From positions 46,395,587-46,459,586 of the forward strand of contig CM057833.1 in the NCBI GenBank assembly GCA_030068075.1: a stretch of 64,000 bases of DNA. Direction: 5' to 3'. The position numbers and the translations under genes are program-made. Source of the stretch: Paguma larvata (Eukaryota > Chordata > Mammalia > Carnivora > Viverridae). The notes under the pieces are model-generated. The model worked only from the letters and a program-made list of their open reading frames with translations. It was not told the DNA's origin and did no database searches. Every line of letters begins with the position of its first letter. Within the stretch, counting starts at the first letter, position 1. Of this stretch, positions 42,690-52,640 are shown in pieces.

Positions 42690-43039
42690 CCCTCTCCTCA
42701 CAGTCATTTATTCATCCATCCGTCCATCCACTCACTTACCTAATCATTTACCCATTCACTTACCTAATGATAATAATTAGGCCCAAACCATGATTGGCAT
42801 TGTGCTAGATGCTGGGAATATAGTGACAAATAATGCTGGTCCATGCGCTTAGGAAGGGATGGACAATTTAGTGCAGCCTGGTCAATGCGGCCATAGTCAT
42901 AGGTACATGGTACAGAACGGACACCAAGCTCAACCTGGTAAGCTCAGTCTAGGAAAGTCTTTGGAGCTGGATCTGAAAAATAGTGGGAATGGTGGGTTAG
43001 GCAGAGGCATGGCATGAACAAAGGCACAGCAACCTAAAC
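42690..43039 (-). mobile_element. L2 LINE 3' portion
   Basis: Opens with a CATC/CATT-rich run that replaces the inverted L2 end, then ATTGTGCTAGATGCTGGGAA, TCTAGGAAAGTCTTTGGAGC and GGCATGAACAAAGGCACAGC. Confidence 0.65.
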
Positions 43040-43205
43040 TCTTGCTACTCAAAAGTGTGGTCCATGGATCAACAGAATCCGCATCACTGAAACTTATTAG
43101 AAATGCAGACTCTTGAGCCCTACCCAGCCCTACTGAATCAGACTCTGCATATGAACAATATCCTCAAGGAATTCCTATGCACATTAATGTCTGGGAAGCA
43201 CTAAC
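43040..43205 (+). mobile_element. MER5A hAT MITE
   Basis: CTCAAAAGTGTGGTCCATGG, CATCACTGAAACTTATTAGA, AATGCAGACTCTTGAGCCC and CTACTGAATCAGACTCTGC. Confidence 0.85.
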
Positions 43206-43454
43206 TTCAATACCATTTCTTGGGAAAATTATCAGAGTCTGCCAGGCATCCTCCTCCTAGTTCTGATCTCCTTTCTCTCAGCCATGGCTGTCTCCTACCG
43301 CTGATTTGAGGATTCAGCTCTGGGCTCTCCTTGAACTCCTAACTTGCTTCAAACACCAACATCCCCGGACATTTTACAGTTCCTGGGAAATGAAAAGTTC
43401 TTTTCCCTGGAAGAGTTGCTATGTCTAGCTTTCTTCTAGCTATAACACTGTCTG

Positions 43455-43690
43455 TACTTTTTGACGCAGCAATTCCAGTCTGAGGACATTTGCCCAGGGT
43501 AGGGGGTAAGGGGGGAAACCAAAAGAAAATAGTTATTTATACTCAGATGTTAGATGTTTACAGCTGTGTCTTCTTCAATCATAAACAATCACAGGAGAAA
43601 CAACCCAAGTGCCCAGCAACGGCACAGGCATGGGGCAGGGAGCTGGTTGTTCCCTAAGCACACTTGGGGATAGTGCGGCTGCTTCTGGAG
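43455..43690 (+). mobile_element. L1/HAL1 ORF2-end fragment
   Basis: TTTGACGCAGCAATTCCAGTC, then AAACAACCCAAGTGCCCAGC is the typical late ORF2 text of an ancient L1. Diverged. Confidence 0.6.
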
Positions 43691-43704
43691 ACACATCACG
43701 ATGC

Positions 43705-43830
43705 TGTAGAAAGTGTTCTGGCTGAGAAGTCAGGAAACCTGGGTCAACTTTCAGTTCTGCCCCTCTTAACTGAATCCCCTTGGGTAAGCCCATTCAGTCT
43801 GAGGGCTTCAGGCTCTTCTTTGATCTCTAA
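43705..43830 (+). mobile_element. MIR fragment
   Basis: GTCAGGAAACCTGGGTCAAC, then CCTTGGGTAAGCCCATTCAG is a MIR 5' half. Confidence 0.65.
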
Positions 43831-44039
43831 TCTTTGACATTCAATCTGTGTTCCTTGGTGCCACAAATCCTCCCAGTATAAGCCCTTCCACACAGAGAGG
43901 CAAGGCTCAGAACACAAAGACCCTGGGAGGGGCAGCATGGAGACAGAGATTCTAGCAAAGCCAACAATAACCACAGGGAGAGAGAGAAAAAGAACACGTA
44001 TTGAATTCATATTCTCTGCAGACTCTGTAATACTAATAA

Positions 44040-44261
44040 AAGTTAATGTTTACTCAGACTTGCTGTTTGCCAGACCCTGTGTTAAGTGCCTTATATGAAT
44101 TAACTAACTTAATCCTCATATCAACACTCTACAGTAGGAATGATTAATCCCCCACTTACCAGATAAGGTTTAGAAATGTGCCCCAGATCACTCTGCTAGA
44201 GATGGCAGGACCAGACGTTGAACCCTAGTGGTGTGACTCCAGAATTCGCACACTTACACTT
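44040..44261 (-). mobile_element. MIR SINE
   Basis: CCTGTGTTAAGTGCCTTATA, TTAATCCTCATATCAACACTC and CCAGACGTTGAACCCTAGTG: near full-length inverted MIR. Confidence 0.8.
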
Positions 44262-44440
44262 AACCTAGTGGTGATCTTGGACCAGCAGCATAAGTACCAC
44301 CTGGCCACTTGTTAGGAAGAAAATAAGTACCATTGAGACCTACTGAATCAGAAATTCAGGGGCAGGGCTCAGCCATCTCAGTTTTAACAAGACTCCCCCA
44401 ACCCAGGTGATTCAGATGCATGATAAATTTCTTGAATCAT
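44262..44440 (+). mobile_element. MER5A hAT MITE
   Basis: CAGCATAAGTACCACCTGGC, CCTACTGAATCAGAAATTCA, GGGGCAGGGCTCAG and CCCAGGTGATTCAGATGCAT. Confidence 0.85.
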
Positions 44441-44449
44441 GGCTTTAGT

Positions 44450-44640
44450 CACATGTTGCTTTTAGTATTTATAACAATCCTTAGAAGTAAGTATAATGAA
44501 CACCATTATATTGCTGAAGCAGCTGAGTCTCAAAAGGAACACATGCTCACATTCAAACAGCTAGAAAATAACAGAGGCAGGATTCGAACCCAAGTCCACT
44601 GATGCCTGAACACTAGCTCTTTCCAGTACATTGTGGCCAC
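44450..44640 (-). mobile_element. MIR SINE
   Basis: AACAATCCTTAGAAGTAAGT, CAGGATTCGAACCCAAGTCC and ACTAGCTCTTTCCAGTACAT. Confidence 0.75.
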
Positions 44641-45139
44641 ATTCGGCACCTCTACAAAAGTCAATGTGTCCAGAAGCAGAGGCATGGGAGGAAAGTGAGA
44701 GTAAGGCTCTGGTTCTGGTAGGGGAGGAGGAGGCATGGTGCAGGAGGAGGGTGGGAAAACAAGCCAAGCTTTCTCTCTTTGGCCATTGTGCCCCTGAGGT
44801 GGTGGTGGTGGCAGCAACTTGGTTCCGCCTGGTTAGCCAAACGTGTGTGTGCTGGGCCACTAATTTTCCTGGGATCCACAGCACAGCACCTATTTTTAGT
44901 TCAGCCCTGATGGGACACGTTTGCTGGGTGTTGCCAAATCACAAGAACAATCACACCCTGGTAGCAGGCGGGCTCTGCCTGGCTCACAGACCAAGCAGGG
45001 CTGCCTGGGCATGCACACAGCCTCCGCCCAGATGCTGGTCCCACCTGGACTAGCCCTAGGTGAGGAGATAGACTCCAGGGGAACTCAGGCCATGGCAATC
45101 CTTTCTCTGATCACAGGATGCTGCTGCTTAGCAAGCTGT
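44641..45139. other. GC-richer unassigned segment
   Basis: Overlapping frames on both strands (up to 140 codons, 44631-45053) reflect high GC and few stops. There is no domain, no start context, no splice pattern and no CpG island. Confidence 0.45.
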
Positions 45140-45265
45140 CAAACATCGGAGGCCTGAAGGGGCCCTGTAACTTATCCCAGGTCATGCAGCCAGTTAGTGT
45201 TAAGGTAGAAATCAGGAGCCAGCCTTCCTGACTCCTTTTCCCTCTGCAAGGCAGGCAGATTTTGA
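45140..45265 (-). mobile_element. MIR fragment
   Basis: CAGGTCATGCAGCCAGTTAG, then CCTTCCTGACTCCTTTTCCC. Confidence 0.6.
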
Positions 45266-45604
45266 GTACTTCAATATGTTTGTGTACTTGTGTTCTGTTT
45301 CTGCTAACAATAACAACAAATTAGCCCAAGGAATGCTGATGCCCATTACAACAGATGGAGCTTCCCAGGAGGCAGTTTGCAAATGGAGAGAGCAAACCGT
45401 AGACCCCAGGAGGCAATTTCCTATGGACAGCAGCAGCAACACAGTGAAATGAGTAAAGGGAGCAAAAATTGTGGCTCCTAGGTCACAATCATAGGTGGTA
45501 CTTTTATGCTAATTTTCCCCCAAAGGGTTAAAAGTTTGTTTTCTGTTATCTAATACCTCATCACAACTTACCCAAGAGGGAAGAGGAGACAGAGATGCTT
45601 TATT
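45266..45604. other. Unassigned sequence with small direct repeat
   Basis: CCCAGGAGGCAGTTTGC (about 45364) recurs as CCCAGGAGGCAATTTCC (about 45406). Nothing else recognised. Confidence 0.45.
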
Positions 45605-45835
45605 ATTGTTAATTATGAAGATGCTAGTAATGATTATAACTGCTGTATTCAGTGTCGTGCTCTGGACTTTGCATTCATTAGCTCATTTAAACCTCCCAAT
45701 AACCTCATGAGGTGGCTAACATCAACCTCATTTACAAATGGAGAAATAAAGGCTCAGAAAATGCAAGTCAGTTGCTCAAGATCAAGTAAGCTGGTAAGAG
45801 TCAGAGCCAGGCCTGACTGAGCCATATGGCACACC
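45605..45835 (-). mobile_element. MIR SINE
   Basis: CATTAGCTCATTTAAACCTC, CCAATAACCTCATGAGGTGG, GAGAAATAAAGGCTCAGAAA and GCTGGTAAGAGTCAGAGCC: well preserved. Confidence 0.85.
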
Positions 45836-46816
45836 TCCTCTGGAAAGGAGGGGACTGGTCGGGAAAGCAGAGGACAAACAGATGGACAGACAGACGTGAG
45901 AGCTGCCTTCACATAGCAAATGAGTTCTTTTTTAGAGTGAGAAATAAGCAAGACCTGTTCCCTAGCCTAACCGGAGCTGTTGGGTAGAAGTTACTGGAAG
46001 GCAGATATTATTCACTGTAAGACTTGAGCATTGTGACTCATGTAGTAAGCTGCCTCAGATCCCCTAACTCTGGATGTGTGTGAGCAGAAGCTGCAGATGA
46101 TTTATCTAGAACGGAAGAGAAGATGGACTGGAGTGGAATGGACGACCCCCACCATCCCTTCCAGCTCCGAGATTTTACAGTATATCAGCATATAAGCACC
46201 TACGGACTAAATACCACACTGAGTACTTCTCCACACGGCTCAGAGAACCCAGCACAGGCCTGCAGAGGCAGTGGTGAGGAAGTGTTTGCTGGGGCATGGT
46301 TTTACCAGAGATGAAATTGACTCCTCTGCATGGGCCCCAGAACCAGCCAACAAGGAGTAGCTCTGTCTCTGCCATGCTAGCAGGTCTCAACTCTAGCAAA
46401 TAGTAACCCAGACTAGAGCCCTCATTTTCTGGTCTCTCTGACCCTGCTGTGTGGTAATGGGATAAGGTCTGCTAATTTGAAGTATACAGAACTGGATAAT
46501 GCAAATTCCAGGGAGGGTCTTCTTCTGCCATTCTCTTGCCGGGAAAACAGATCTAACGGGGAAAGCTTGAGAGCCATCTTGACTCAAGACGTGGGAGCCA
46601 TGGCTGAGAATGGCAGTGCAGGAAGATAGCAAGAGCCTGGGCCCGACCCTCAGGGAATGCCACGCTAGGCCCACACTGCCAGCCTGCATGAAAGAGTAAG
46701 GAGCTTCACTATTATTTTAGAGTTTCTGTAACTCCTGAAAGACTCCAATCCCAATTCTTACAGAGTTGAAAAAAATAAAAACTCAAAGGCACCCCAATGA
46801 GGAAATGAAACACAGT
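45836..46816. other. Unassigned sequence
   Basis: About 1 kb with no gene or confidently named repeat. Frames up to 98 codons (46393-46689, minus) have no features. Confidence 0.5.
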
Positions 46817-46917
46817 AAAACCTTGGATTGCGAGTAACTTGAATTCACTTTGATATACAAGTGCTTTGGATTATAAACATGTTTCCATAATGAATTTTGC
46901 TCACAAACCAAGGTTTT
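46817..46917. mobile_element. 101-bp MITE with 20-bp terminal inverted repeats
   Basis: The left end AAAACCTTGGATTGCGAGTA and the right end (46898-46917, reverse complement AAAACCTTGGTTTGTGAGCA) differ at 3 of 20 positions. The interior also shows inverted symmetry. It resembles a Tc1/mariner-type non-autonomous element, but a TA target duplication is not clear. Confidence 0.75.
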
Positions 46918-46939
46918 TCTAAATCTAAAAGGACTATTA

Positions 46940-47035
46940 AAAGGTAAGTAATTACAGAAGAGGAGGAAAGGCGAAGAGAAGGAAGAAGAAAGAAGAATGA
47001 GGTGAAAGGTCAAGAGGAAGGGGGAGAAGAGTAAA
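46940..47035. repeat. GA-rich low-complexity tract
   Basis: About 95 bp of irregular purine repeats (GAGGAAAGG, GAAGGAAGAAG). Confidence 0.8.
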
Positions 47036-47079
47036 CTAAGTGATGATGTTAATGACCAGAAGGTGTCCTGTTTATGGCT

Positions 47080-47600
47080 ACAACCCCCAGATGCCCCAGG
47101 CAGAGAGAACTCTGTGTCCCCACAGCCACTGTCCTAGTTCACACATTCACCATATCTCACCAGCAGTGTTGGGTCAGCTTTCTACTTGGCATCTGTCTTG
47201 AGTCTCTCCTTCTCTATCCTCCATCTAACCTACACATTTTTGTCCCAGACATCAATATCACTCCTTTGCTCAGAATCCTCCCAGGCTTCCCTTTTTAATT
47301 AGATAAAGTCTCCTTAGCTTGATAACACTACCACTCTTGCCTTTAAACCCACATCACACCTCACCCGTGTACACATCTTCCATTTCAGAAGAGTAAATGA
47401 GTCACTGTTCCCCAAGTGGACCTGCTTAATTCCTGCCTCTGTCCCTTTGCTCATGCTAGTTTCTCCGCATGGGTTGCCCTTTGCTCTCATCTCTGAGTGC
47501 TAATACCTCATCTGTCCTCCATGTCCCTGATCAAATACCCCCTTGTCTGTGAATAATGTTCAACCCTCCTTGCTCCAGCTGGAAGCAACCTCTAAAGCTT
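47080..47600 (+). mobile_element. L2 LINE 3' portion
   Basis: CACTCCTTTGCTCAGAATCCT, CCCAGGCTTCCC, TAGATAAAGTCTCCTTAGC, CCTGCCTCTGTCCCTTTGC and TTCTCCGCATGGGTTGCCC follow plus-strand L2 order (ORF2 end to 3' region). Confidence 0.7.
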
Positions 47601-47744
47601 TCAAAGCATTTTCTACTACAGGGTCTACCTCCTTCAACCCCCACACTAGAGCCCATCTGTGGCAAGAGGACTCAACGACAGAAAGAAGGGGGAAAAGACA
47701 GAGTTTTTCTCTCTCTGGAGCTAACAATTATGACTAGTCACTGT

Positions 47745-48080
47745 TAAACTCTGTCCAGGGTTCCTCAGTGCCTTTTAGGTCCCAGGCCCTCCATGTGACA
47801 GTCCAAACACCCTCAGAGTCTGGCCTTTTCTGTCTCTCTTTATTCCTGTGAAGATGTCCCAGGCCAGGTAAACTAAATGATATATCCCAACATTGTCCAC
47901 TGCTGAGACTTTGATCGCTGTAATCTCCATATGTAATCTTCTCTTCCCCATGAGGGGCTTCCTTGTTTCTCACGACTTCCAGTTTACTCCTCTATGTGTT
48001 CTTCCTGATCCTGTCAGTCAGATATCGTCCCTTCCTCTGGTGAACCACCTCCTGTCTCACAGAGCATTCCTCATGCTCCC
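47745..48080 (+). mobile_element. Second L2-like fragment
   Basis: CTGTCCAGGGTTCCTCAGTGC, CCCAGGCCCTCCATGTGAC, then TGTGTTCTTCCTGATCCTG resembles the L2 3' region a second time. Weak. Confidence 0.4.
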
Positions 48081-48119
48081 ATCTCTACTGCACAGATCTG
48101 AGTTTTTATACTTGCTAGA

Positions 48120-48355
48120 CAGAAAGAGTACAGAACTTTGAAATTATAATGACTTGTCATTGGACAAGATAGTAAACTCAGTCAGCCTCAGTTTCTCTGC
48201 CTGTAAAACAGGGATCCTAACACATACCTCACAGAGTAGTGAGGAGATTATTATGAAGATTAAAAGTAAACTAATGCTAGAAGCAAGGTTAGCATCACTT
48301 GTCTGTGGGGAGTCAGCAGAGCACAGAGCCTGGCACAAAGAAGGTGTTCACAGGG
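48120..48355 (+). mobile_element. MIR SINE
   Basis: CAGCCTCAGTTTCTCTGCCT, GTAAAACAGGGATCC, ACCTCACAGAGTAGTGAGG, AGAGCCTGGCACAAAGAAGG: near full-length. Confidence 0.85.
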
Positions 48356-49379
48356 GCAGGTGCACTGCTCAGCTTTGAATTTGAGGTTCCCCAAGGAAGT
48401 CACACTCTCTGAGGTCAACTGGGAGTCATTGTTTGCGATCATACAAGCTAAGTGGTTTTGCTATGATCTTGTCAACACCTGAACAAGACGGAAGGGAGAC
48501 CAGAGAGGCAGTGAGACAACATTGCTCTTTGACTCTAGAACTCGGTAACCTCAGTCAAGAGGCTTCTCAAGTGTCCAGTTTGGGCCCTGTGACAGACCAC
48601 CATCCCGGGACAGCCTGGGCTTCTTTGTCACCAGGAATACCTCATCAATTTATAAAGCTAGTCCGCAGAAAAAGCTTTGATGGGAGATGTGAGTAGGCTA
48701 ACCCCCAGTACTCTGTGCTGGTCAGCTCACAGAGCTCAGTTCTCTGAGTTCCATTCTGTGAGAGGGGATTTAATAAATGTAAGGCTTCAGAAGAGGGGGC
48801 AAGTCTGTGAGGAGAATGACAACTCACCCTTCTGGAAAAATTCACTAAGCTAGGTATCAAAGAAGTTCAGAGAGCATGGGTTCTGGTATCCCATATTCGC
48901 TGGGCCATCTTGGGGAGATAATTGAGTGAAGTGGATCAGGTGCAAGAGACAGTAGGGAGTGGTGAGAATATACTCAGGCAGCTGAGTATAATTGACTATT
49001 GCGTTTAGGGATATGGGTCCAGACCCTTCCACTTTGTTAGAGAAAATTTAAATCTAGATTTTTCTTGTTAGTCTCACAATTTTTAGTTTTGGCAACTTAT
49101 ACAAAATTTTCATAGTTCTGCACCCACCAATGCTAGGCAGCCAAACACAACTATCTCTCGAAAATGAGAGGTCCCTGAGCTGACAGTTTGCAATCTTTGG
49201 ATGAGATGACCTCTAGGATTGCTGCTAGACTGTATTCTGTGGTTATAAAATGGTCCATAAATTTGCAGTAGTTTGACTCGAATGGTGGGTGTTGACCTCA
49301 CGTGCCTTAGGAAAACATACTCTGTTACGTCTCTTTAGTACCCACCATCATTGCTCCCATCCACCAAAGTATAAATGTT
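48356..49379. other. Unassigned sequence
   Basis: No gene or recognisable repeat over about 1 kb. Frames are short and unconvincing. Confidence 0.5.
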
Positions 49380-49500
49380 GACAGCTGGAATTAGATAGAT
49401 CTAGGTTCAAATCCCATCTCTGCCATTTTGTAGTTCTGTGACTTTGGGCAAGGGATTTAACTTCTGACCTCAGATTCTTCAGCTTGAAATGGCAGCTGAA
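49380..49500 (+). mobile_element. MIR 5' half
   Basis: TAGGTTCAAATCCCATCTCT, then GTGACTTTGGGCAAGGGATT. Confidence 0.8.
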
Positions 49501-49529
49501 TTTATGGAGTTTACAAGGGTTTTGTTTGT

Positions 49530-49695
49530 TTACTACTTTAGTCCTCTAAACGACCCTATAAGGTAGACAAAATTACCATCACCTCCCTTTCACAGATGAG
49601 AGGCCTGAGGCAGAAGAAAATTAAGGTTTCACAGCTAGTAAATAGGAAGCTGAGATGTAAACACAGACTTTCTATCTTTAGGGTCTGTTCTTTCA
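49530..49695 (-). mobile_element. MIR SINE
   Basis: CGACCCTATAAGGTAGACAA, CACAGATGAGAGGCCTGAGG, CACAGCTAGTAAATAGGAAG. Opposite orientation to the MIR just upstream. Confidence 0.8.
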
Positions 49696-49754
49696 GCCTT
49701 TTTATTGGATTGGCTGGAATCTGAGGAATGGGGATGGTAGTAGGAGTGACCCCC

Positions 49755-49860
49755 AGGATTTTCATGAGAATAAAAATGAAGGCTATGTCAGATGATCAGC
49801 CCTGTGCCTGCATATACTAACAATGCAATAAAAGGTGCTTATAATTATGATTATGGTTAT
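49755..49860 (+). mobile_element. MIR 3' fragment
   Basis: CCCTGTGCCTGCATATACTA, ACAATGCAATAAAAGGTGC. Diverged. Confidence 0.45.
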
Positions 49861-50614
49861 CAACAATTCCAGTATTCATCCTATCTCCTCCTCCGGTGCT
49901 CTTTGTCCCTGTCTGCCTCTCCCTCTCTCTCCTTTATTCTAATTATTATAGTTAGCATTATTGCAACACCCAGCTCCAGACAAACACCTTTTTATATATC
50001 TCCAAACCATGGCTTATTCTTATTCACCTTTCCATCCCCTGAAAACCTTCCCTAGTCCCTCCCCAGCTTACACTGTTTAATCCTGGGGATTATTTATCAG
50101 ATAAATCTATCATTAGGTAATGTTTTAATAACAAGTTTCCCATCAGATAGTGGATATTACGTATTAACCAGCCATGCTCTATGGTAAGTATTACCCTAAA
50201 AAGGAAATTCGTGACTCAGGACTAACTGAACAGACAAATGGGAAGCCAGGGAGTTCTCACTTATGAAAATTATTATTGTTTGATTGATTTTTAACCCACC
50301 CACTACCTGAGGGTCCTTTGAGTCATGCTGTACATATGTAGCGTGCAAACTGGCAGGGGTTGATTGGCTGGGGATGAAGTCAGGGTTGCTTCATATGCTA
50401 TATTTATAATACCTACTTACAAGGGAAAAAATTGCCTCTGTTTGATGCAATTACCTATAATCAGGAATTTTCTGGCAACACGCATACATGCAAACACACA
50501 CACACTGACTGTTCTACATCTCACCTGCCCCAGCAGGCCAAGAGAAGTGCTCCCCAATTCCTTTCATTCACCCCAGGAGGGAGCTGTATGGAATGTGCTC
50601 AGGCTTGGCAATCA
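49861..50614. other. Unassigned, with a GATA-like motif cluster
   Basis: No gene or repeat. 50091-50150 holds TTATCAGATAA, CTATCA and AGATAG, that is, four GATA-type words. 50370-50480 is repeat-free AT-rich sequence. Possible regulatory element, motif evidence only. Confidence 0.35.
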
Positions 50615-50775
50615 CTCCCACCTAGTCTAAAAACCAGCACTTGCTATGTGACTTTGGACAGGTAACAAACTCTGAGCCTTGGTCTCCTCCCTCTCAGAGA
50701 AATGCTGAGAATGAAATTAAATAAAGTAATAAAGTGCCTGGGACATCGTAAAGTGCTCAGAATAAGGCACTGCTG
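50615..50775 (+). mobile_element. MIR SINE
   Basis: TATGTGACTTTGGACAGGTA, GAGCCTTGGTCTCCTCCCTC, GTGCCTGGGACATCGTAAAG, TGCTCAGAATAAGG. Confidence 0.75.
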
Positions 50776-51092
50776 GCGGGGGCGGGGGGAGCATAAAAGA
50801 ACTTGAGACTTCGGGAAATTCAAATCTGGAACTACAGTGGCTACGTTTCTGAGGCTGTGACTGGGGTGGTTACAAGGTTTCATGTACATTTTAGAATCAT
50901 CCATACTCTGCTTTATATCGGTATGGACACAATGCCTCCTCGACACAACAAGGCTAACCTTCGGGCTACCTGTTCCTGACCACTTGCTGCACTTCAGGGA
51001 CTGGGGCAGACAGGTGCAGGGTCATTTAGAGATGAATGTCCACATTACCCTCACCATTGCAGAACTCACGAGTCACCAGGATTCTCTAAGTC
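50776..51092. other. Unassigned sequence
   Basis: Starts with a G-rich run (GGCGGGGGCGGGGGGAG). Otherwise nothing recognised. Confidence 0.5.
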
Positions 51093-51240
51093 AGGTGTGG
51101 TCTCCAGGCCCTTGCCTCAGGGTCACCTGGATTCCCGGACCCCCACCCAAGACATACTGAGTTGCAATGTTTGAAGGAGGAGGCTCGGGTTTGGAATTTT
51201 CACAAGTTCCTCTGATTAATATTATGTACACCTTGTACCA
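51093..51240 (+). mobile_element. Diverged MER5-like element
   Basis: GTGTGGTCTCCAGGCCCTTG, CCTCAGGGTCACCTGG and CACAAGTTCCTCTGATTAAT suggest MER5A. Weak. Confidence 0.4.
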
Positions 51241-51254
51241 GTTAGCAGCATCTA

Positions 51255-51410
51255 AGATTTACTGCACACTGACTATTCCTTCCTTCAACAAACACTCGTG
51301 GAGAGTATTTCTGTGCCAGTCACTACGCTAAGTGCATTATGTGCTTTGTTTCATCGAATTCTCTCAATAGATCTATACAGCAGGTGCTGTTAAACTTTTT
51401 TTTAGCCAGA
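51255..51410 (-). mobile_element. MIR/L2 fragment
   Basis: CCTTCAACAAACACTCGTGG, then GTGCCAGTCACTACGCTAAG and CTCTCAATAGATCTATACAG. Mixed L2-start and MIR phrases, so the class is uncertain. Confidence 0.5.
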
Positions 51411-51899
51411 GAGCTAAGGAAAGTACACATCGAACATGACTGGGTATGTTATGTATCATAACAAAGTTCTATAAACTGTGCTCTGTGAATCCCAAAAAGG
51501 GAGAAGCCACGTCTAATTAAGAGATGTAGTTCAAGGAAGGCTCTAAAAAGGGTCAGATCAAATGTCATTCCAGGACAGTTCTGTACGCCTTTGGGGATGG
51601 TTAAGTCACTAACTCACAAAGCAGCCAATTGCTCACAGCCTCCCTTGTTACAAAGGTGTGGGAATGTAGATGAGTTACTCCACAGAGAGATTTATGTCAA
51701 TACACACTTTGTGCATTTCTCAGAAACAATTGATAAGCCTAATAAATATATTCATATGCACCAAGAAGGAACTATTTGATTATGAAGGAATGCAAGGTGT
51801 TTTAAAGCAAATTGTCTATTGGCTAACTTAAGTCCATGACATTCATTTTCTCTAAATAAAATGCAGTCAACCTGGCATTTGTTGTCACAGAGCTATGAA
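51411..51899. other. Unassigned sequence
   Basis: No recognisable gene or repeat. Confidence 0.5.
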
Positions 51900-51990
51900 C
51901 ATGATGCCCACGAAGTAGACTGCGGTATGCCCAGTGCCTATCATGGTGCCTGGCACGTAGTAGACACTCAGCAAATACTTGTTGAATGAG
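51900..51990 (+). mobile_element. L2 3' end
   Basis: ATGGTGCCTGGCACGTAGTA, GACACTCAGCAAATACTTGT, TGAATGAG: a clear L2 terminus. Confidence 0.75.
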
Positions 51991-51995
51991 TATAA

Positions 51996-52205
51996 CGTCA
52001 GAGTCAAGCATCAGTGCTTTGAAGTTGCGCCTCCTGGCCCTCACTCTGCAGCTGTGAGAACTTTGCCTCACTATCCTCATTTGCAAGATGAGGGTGAACA
52101 CAGAAATTTTTTCATAAGATTTTGCGGAGGATTGAAGGCCATAATAGACACATAAGGTGGCATTAACACAGAAGCACTATATAAATGTTAGTTGCCGTTA
52201 TTATC
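51996..52205 (+). mobile_element. MIR SINE
   Basis: TTTGCCTCACTATCCTCATT, TGCAAGATGAGGGTG, then AGCACTATATAAATGTTAGT. Confidence 0.75.
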
Positions 52206-52339
52206 CATGGAGTTATAAGGGAACATCCTTCTGGTTAGTAAAAACTAGCACCTCAAATATATTCAGTGAGATTGAAGATTCACAATAGGAAAGTACAAAT
52301 ATAGCATTTATATTTAAAAAACGAGAAGGAAGTTTACGA

Positions 52340-52640
52340 AATGCAGTGATCTCTGGACCATGAGAAACACCGTGAGTTTCATGAGCAGAGGAACAACATG
52401 ACCCTGAGAGACTGGTCGCCAAAGATGAGTTTAATGCGTCTGTATGTCGGTCTCTACATTGGATTCTGGGAGGAATCAAAGCAATTTGGCAGGGTCTGGG
52501 AGTGGGAGACAGAATCGTGCTGTAGTCAATTATTGAAATGACAAACAGAGGGGCTTTGAGAACTTTATTTACATCAAGCCACATGTTTAGTGATGATTCT
52601 TGATCTCTGTCTGCTTGTGGATAGGAGGCCCCCAAAATGA
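52340..52640 (-). mobile_element. L2 LINE fragment
   Basis: AGCAGAGGAACAACATGACC, GGGAGTGGGAGACAG and GTGCTGTAGTCAATTATTGA match the inverted L2 interior. The longest open frame of the window (196 codons, minus, 52213-52803) overlaps this relic and has no domain. Confidence 0.5.

Noticed and set aside
42709..42775. CATC/CATT-rich repeat as possible direct-repeat array
   Set aside because: Units are irregular with no unique spacers. It is a simple-repeat expansion at the end of an L2, not an array of CRISPR type.
44631..45053. 140-codon plus-strand open frame
   Set aside because: Explained by locally higher GC content; open frames occur on both strands in the same place and no domain is visible.
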